Positions 61,464 to 64,000 of a stretch of DNA of 64,000 nt are shown piece by piece (position 1 is the stretch's first letter; each line of letters opens with the position of its first letter). The notes beneath the pieces were generated by a model, which saw only the letters and a list, made by a program, of their open reading frames with translations, had not been told where the DNA came from and did not search any database. Source of the stretch: Allobosea sp. 67-29 (GTDB taxonomy: Bacteria > Pseudomonadota > Alphaproteobacteria > Rhizobiales > Beijerinckiaceae). Both the position numbers and the translations under genes were made by a program. Location of the stretch: positions 625,184 to 689,183 of the forward strand of contig NZ_MKSQ01000026.1 of NCBI RefSeq assembly GCF_001898115.1, given 5' to 3'.

Positions 61464-61825
61464 GCATCTGTCTGGCCACGGGCGCACTCGCCGTGACGCT
61501 GGGTCGCGGCGAGATCACGCTCGGCTGGCGTCACTCGGTGCAGAAGACGCTGTGGGAGGAGGTCTGGCGCGAGACCCCGAAGGGTCTCGAGATCGTCGAG
61601 GCCCGCATCGAGAGCTCCGGCGCCGGCATGGACCCGCCCGACGGGTCGAAGCTGGTCGACGGCTTCTGGCGCTGGCACCCGAGCCTGCCGCCGCTGCACG
61701 AAGTCGTGATGCGGCGCTCCGGCGCCACCGCCGACTGGCACATCTGCATCGGCGGGGCCTGCAAGCCGATGGGCGCCTACCTGCCGGCCGATGCCGACCC
61801 GGTCACGCTGAAGGTCTGCGAATAG
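61460..61825 (+). CDS. DUF1850 protein of the TAXI-TRAP system
   Basis: 121 residues. MSICLATGALAVTL followed by ITLGWRHSVQKTLWEEVW is the DUF1850 pattern, with the HSV and W-E residues conserved; the rest is beta-rich. The ATG at 61460 overlaps the permease stop. DUF1850 genes are repeatedly found next to TAXI-type TRAP permeases, so it is probably an accessory of the transporter. Its mechanism is unknown. Confidence 0.9.
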   Translation: MSICLATGALAVTLGRGEITLGWRHSVQKTLWEEVWRETPKGLEIVEARIESSGAGMDPPDGSKLVDGFWRWHPSLPPLHEVVMRRSGATADWHICIGGACKPMGAYLPADADPVTLKVCE

Positions 61826-61835
61826 GCGAGGCGGC

Positions 61836-62075
61836 TCAGTCGACCGTGGTCAGGTGCTCGATCTTGAGCACCCGGCGCATCAGGTTGACCAGGCCATAGG
61901 CGGCGAACAGCGAGAAGATCGCCATCATCGCGTATTCGAACATCGCGCCGAGGTCGAACATGCCGGCGAGCGCCCAGCCAGCGGCGAGGGCGACGCCGAA
62001 CAGCTCGACGGCGATCAGGATGCCGAGCGAAACCACGATGGTCAGGCTGCGCCAGTTGGTGTGCCGTCCGGCCAT
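61836..62075 (-). CDS. Small two-helix membrane protein
   Basis: 79 residues from ATG 62075, with GGAGGAAGG as a strong ribosome binding site. Two hydrophobic segments are visible, LTIVVSLGILIAVELFGVALAAGWALAG and MFEYAMMAIFSLFAAYGLVNLM, then a short charged end RRVLKIEHLTTVD. No family is recognised. It converges on the DUF1850 gene with ten bases between, so it is a separate transcript. Confidence 0.72.
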   Translation of the reverse strand: MAGRHTNWRSLTIVVSLGILIAVELFGVALAAGWALAGMFDLGAMFEYAMMAIFSLFAAYGLVNLMRRVLKIEHLTTVD

Positions 62076-62251
62076 GCTGTCCTTCCTCCGAGCGCCTGCC
62101 CTGCGCAGGCGCATTCGGCGCGTGCCCGCATCTCTCGCACGGCCATGCGCGCAACGCACCTAGCGGAGCCTGCCGCTCCATGCAACAAAATCGCGCCCCG
62201 ATCGACGCGTTTCGACGAGATGGGGACAGGCGGGGAGATCGAAAAGTCCTG

Positions 62252-63841
62252 ATGCTCGATACACCGGTCTTCGGCGCCGCCGCGGTGGCCGCGCCTCACA
62301 GTCTCGCTTCCGAAGCCGGGCGCGCCATCCTGGCCGAAGGTGGCAACGCCATCGAGGCGATGGTGGCGATGGCGGCGACGATCGCCGTGGTCTACCCGCA
62401 TATGAACGGCATCGGCGGCGACGGCTTCTGGCTGGTTCACGAGCCCGGCGGCCGGATGCACGGCATCGAGGCCTGCGGACCGGCCGGTTCGCATGCGACA
62501 ATCGAGCGCTACCGTTCCAAGGACTACGACGCCATCCCGGCGCGCGGCCCCGAAGCCGCGCTGACGGTTGCGGGCGCGGTTGGCGGCTGGCGCCTTGCGC
62601 TCGAGCTGGCGGCAGCGCTCGGCGGGCGCCTGCCGCTGCGCGACTTGCTCGGCGACGCCGCCCGGCACGCACGGGAAGGCTACACGGTTTCGCCGTCGGA
62701 ATGCCGCAACAGGCCCAACGAGCTGCAGGCGCTCAAAGCGGCCCCGGGCTTCCTCGACGCCTTCTGGCCGGAAGAAGCGGCGCCGAAACCGGGCACGCAG
62801 CGCCGGATGGCGGCGCTCGCGGATACCCTGCAGCAGCTTGCCGATGCCGGGCTCGACGATTTCTATCGCGGCGATGTCGGCCGCGAGATCGCCGCCGATC
62901 TGGAGCGGATCGGCGCGCCGGTCATCCGTGCCGATCTCGAACGCTTCCACGCCCGCAGCGTGACGCCGCTCTCGCTCGCCCTCCCCGGCCTCACGGTCTG
63001 GAACATGCCGCCGCCGACGCAGGGGCTCGCGGCGCTCGTCATTCTCGGCCTGTTCGAGCGGCTGGGCCGTGTCGAGCGCGACTCCTTCGCGCATCATCAC
63101 GGGCTGATCGAGGCGACGAAGCGCGCGCTCGCCATCCGCGACCGCCACGTCACCGACCCCGCCCATGCGACCGGCGATCCGGCGTCCTGGCTGGGCGAGG
63201 CCATGCTGGCGCGCGAGGCGGCCATGATCGACGGCCGGCGCGCTGCATCCTGGCCGGTCAAGGAAAGTCATGGCGACACGGTCTGGATGGGCGCGATCGA
63301 CCGCAAGGGCCTCGCCGTCTCCTACATCCAGTCGATCTACTGGGAATACGGCTCCGGCTGCGTGCTGCCGGCGACCGGCATCCACTGGCAGAACCGCGGC
63401 ACCTCCTTCTCGCTCGATCCGGCTGCGGCTAATCCGCTGATGCCGGGCCGCAAGCCCTTCCACACGCTGAACCCGGCCTTCGCCCGCTTCGACGACGGGC
63501 GCATCCTCCCCTATGGCTCGATGGGCGGCGACGGCCAGCCGCAGTTCCAGGCGCAGATCCTGGCGCGCTACCGGCTCGGCCAGAGCCTCGCCGCCGCGGT
63601 CGACGCCCCGCGCTGGCTCTTCGGCCGGACCTGGGGCTCGGCCTCGACGGCGCTGAAGTTCGAGGATCGCTTCGACCCGGCGCTGCTGGAGCGGCTTGCC
63701 GCCGCCGGGCACCCGGTCGAGGAAACCGGCGAGGCCTATTCCGAAGGCTTCGGCCATGCCGGCATGCTGGTGAAGCATCCCGGCGGCCGCGTCGAGGCCG
63801 TGCACGACCCGCGTTCCGACGGCGACTCCAGGGGGATCTGA
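62252..63841 (+). CDS. Gamma-glutamyltransferase-family enzyme 3
   Basis: 529-residue Ntn-hydrolase family protein. The nucleophile position is Thr343 in SHGDTVWMGAIDRKG, where the usual TTH is DTV-W, as in the YwrD-like branch of the family. Other landmarks are AGRAILAEGGNAIEAMVAMAA, HMNGIGGDGFWLV and GSMGGDGQPQFQAQ. The start MLDTPVFG at 62252 is chosen by alignment to the family; a start 72 bases earlier is possible. It is followed after five bases by an amidase gene, forming an operon that may process an amide substrate. Confidence 0.87.
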   Translation: MLDTPVFGAAAVAAPHSLASEAGRAILAEGGNAIEAMVAMAATIAVVYPHMNGIGGDGFWLVHEPGGRMHGIEACGPAGSHATIERYRSKDYDAIPARGPEAALTVAGAVGGWRLALELAAALGGRLPLRDLLGDAARHAREGYTVSPSECRNRPNELQALKAAPGFLDAFWPEEAAPKPGTQRRMAALADTLQQLADAGLDDFYRGDVGREIAADLERIGAPVIRADLERFHARSVTPLSLALPGLTVWNMPPPTQGLAALVILGLFERLGRVERDSFAHHHGLIEATKRALAIRDRHVTDPAHATGDPASWLGEAMLAREAAMIDGRRAASWPVKESHGDTVWMGAIDRKGLAVSYIQSIYWEYGSGCVLPATGIHWQNRGTSFSLDPAAANPLMPGRKPFHTLNPAFARFDDGRILPYGSMGGDGQPQFQAQILARYRLGQSLAAAVDAPRWLFGRTWGSASTALKFEDRFDPALLERLAAAGHPVEETGEAYSEGFGHAGMLVKHPGGRVEAVHDPRSDGDSRGI

Positions 63842-63846
63842 GACGC

Positions 63847-64000
63847 ATGACCTATGACGACCCGTTCCGCTGCTTCGTGCCCTATCCCGATGCCCCGGTG
63901 AAGCACAGCCCGACCGGCCCGCTCGCGGGGCTGACGCTGGCGGTGAAGGACCTGTTCGACGTCAAGGGCTATCCGACCGGCGCCGGCTCGCCGATCGTGC
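63847..64000 (+). CDS. Amidase, 3' partial
   Basis: The first 51 codons only, cut by the window end. MTYDDPFRCFVPYPD is followed by GPLAGLTLAVKDLFDVKGYPTGAGSP, whose Lys34 in AVKDLFD corresponds to the catalytic Lys of the amidase signature family. The catalytic serines lie beyond the window. Coupled to the third gamma-glutamyltransferase gene by a five-base spacer. Confidence 0.82.
   Translation, partial: MTYDDPFRCFVPYPDAPVKHSPTGPLAGLTLAVKDLFDVKGYPTGAGSPIV

Noticed and set aside
59058..61487. Long leftward frame opposite the TRAP fused permease
   Set aside because: Low-complexity charged translation, antisense of a clear membrane protein; typical shadow frame in GC-rich DNA.

Overview
The window is GC-rich, gene-dense bacterial chromosome. 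Gene families, domain order and a dispersed palindrome of the type common in Rhizobiales point to an alphaproteobacterium of the order Hyphomicrobiales (Rhizobiales); a Bosea-like genome is my best guess, but this is inference from gene content, not a search. No phage, plasmid, insertion sequence or CRISPR array is visible. The most striking general property is the density of solute-binding-protein dependent uptake: one dipeptide ABC ATPase, one carbohydrate ABC system with two binding proteins, two branched-chain-type (Liv-like) ABC systems, one orphan peptide binding protein, one DctPQM TRAP system, one TAXI TRAP system, one orphan TRAP binding protein and one zinc ABC system.

Region 1 (1-3060): 3' end of a double ATPase of a peptide-type ABC importer, followed by a nitrilase-family amidohydrolase and an AhpD/carboxymuconolactone-decarboxylase-like protein. 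Region 2 (3075-11394): a sugar or sugar-acid locus built around a divergent promoter at about 7.13-7.24 kb. Leftward are a mandelate-racemase-type enolase superfamily enzyme, two carbohydrate ABC permeases and two unrecognised proteins; rightward are a GntR/FCD regulator, two tandem paralogous binding proteins and a short-chain dehydrogenase. Region 3 (11455-17558): a leftward operon with a hydratase of the MhpD/FAH type, TRAP dctPQM, kduI and kduD, divergent from another GntR regulator with an inverted repeat between them. Regions 2 and 3 converge and together look like an acidic-sugar (uronate/aldonate) uptake and degradation island.

Region 4 (17778-27085): a lipoprotein alpha/beta hydrolase, then pcaB, pobR and pobA of the 4-hydroxybenzoate/protocatechuate pathway and a five-gene Liv-like ABC importer that may carry aromatic acids. 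Region 5 (27098-32731): a gamma-glutamyltransferase-family enzyme divergent from a MarR regulator, an orphan molybdenum hydroxylase large subunit and ferredoxin-NADP reductase. Region 6 (33213-38106): a second Liv-like ABC importer, with the two permeases fused into one protein and a strong palindrome upstream. Region 7 (38258-48123): tRNA-Ala(CGC), YggT, a second gamma-glutamyltransferase, an orphan peptide binding protein with an amidase, DUF167, beta-carbonic anhydrase, xerD, a 50-residue membrane protein, and aroK-aroB.

Region 8 (48166-52681): DUF1330 protein, ChaA-like Ca2+/H+ antiporter, orphan TRAP binding protein and a ChvA/NdvA-like ABC exporter. Region 9 (52797-57916): a zinc regulon, all leftward: a His-rich 53-residue membrane protein, znuC, znuB, znuA, a CobW GTPase, a WD40 protein and a small Cys-containing protein, with two matching Zur-type palindromes. 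Region 10 (58121-64000): TAXI TRAP binding protein, a terminator-like hairpin, fused TRAP permease, DUF1850, a small two-helix membrane protein, a third gamma-glutamyltransferase-family gene and the start of an amidase.
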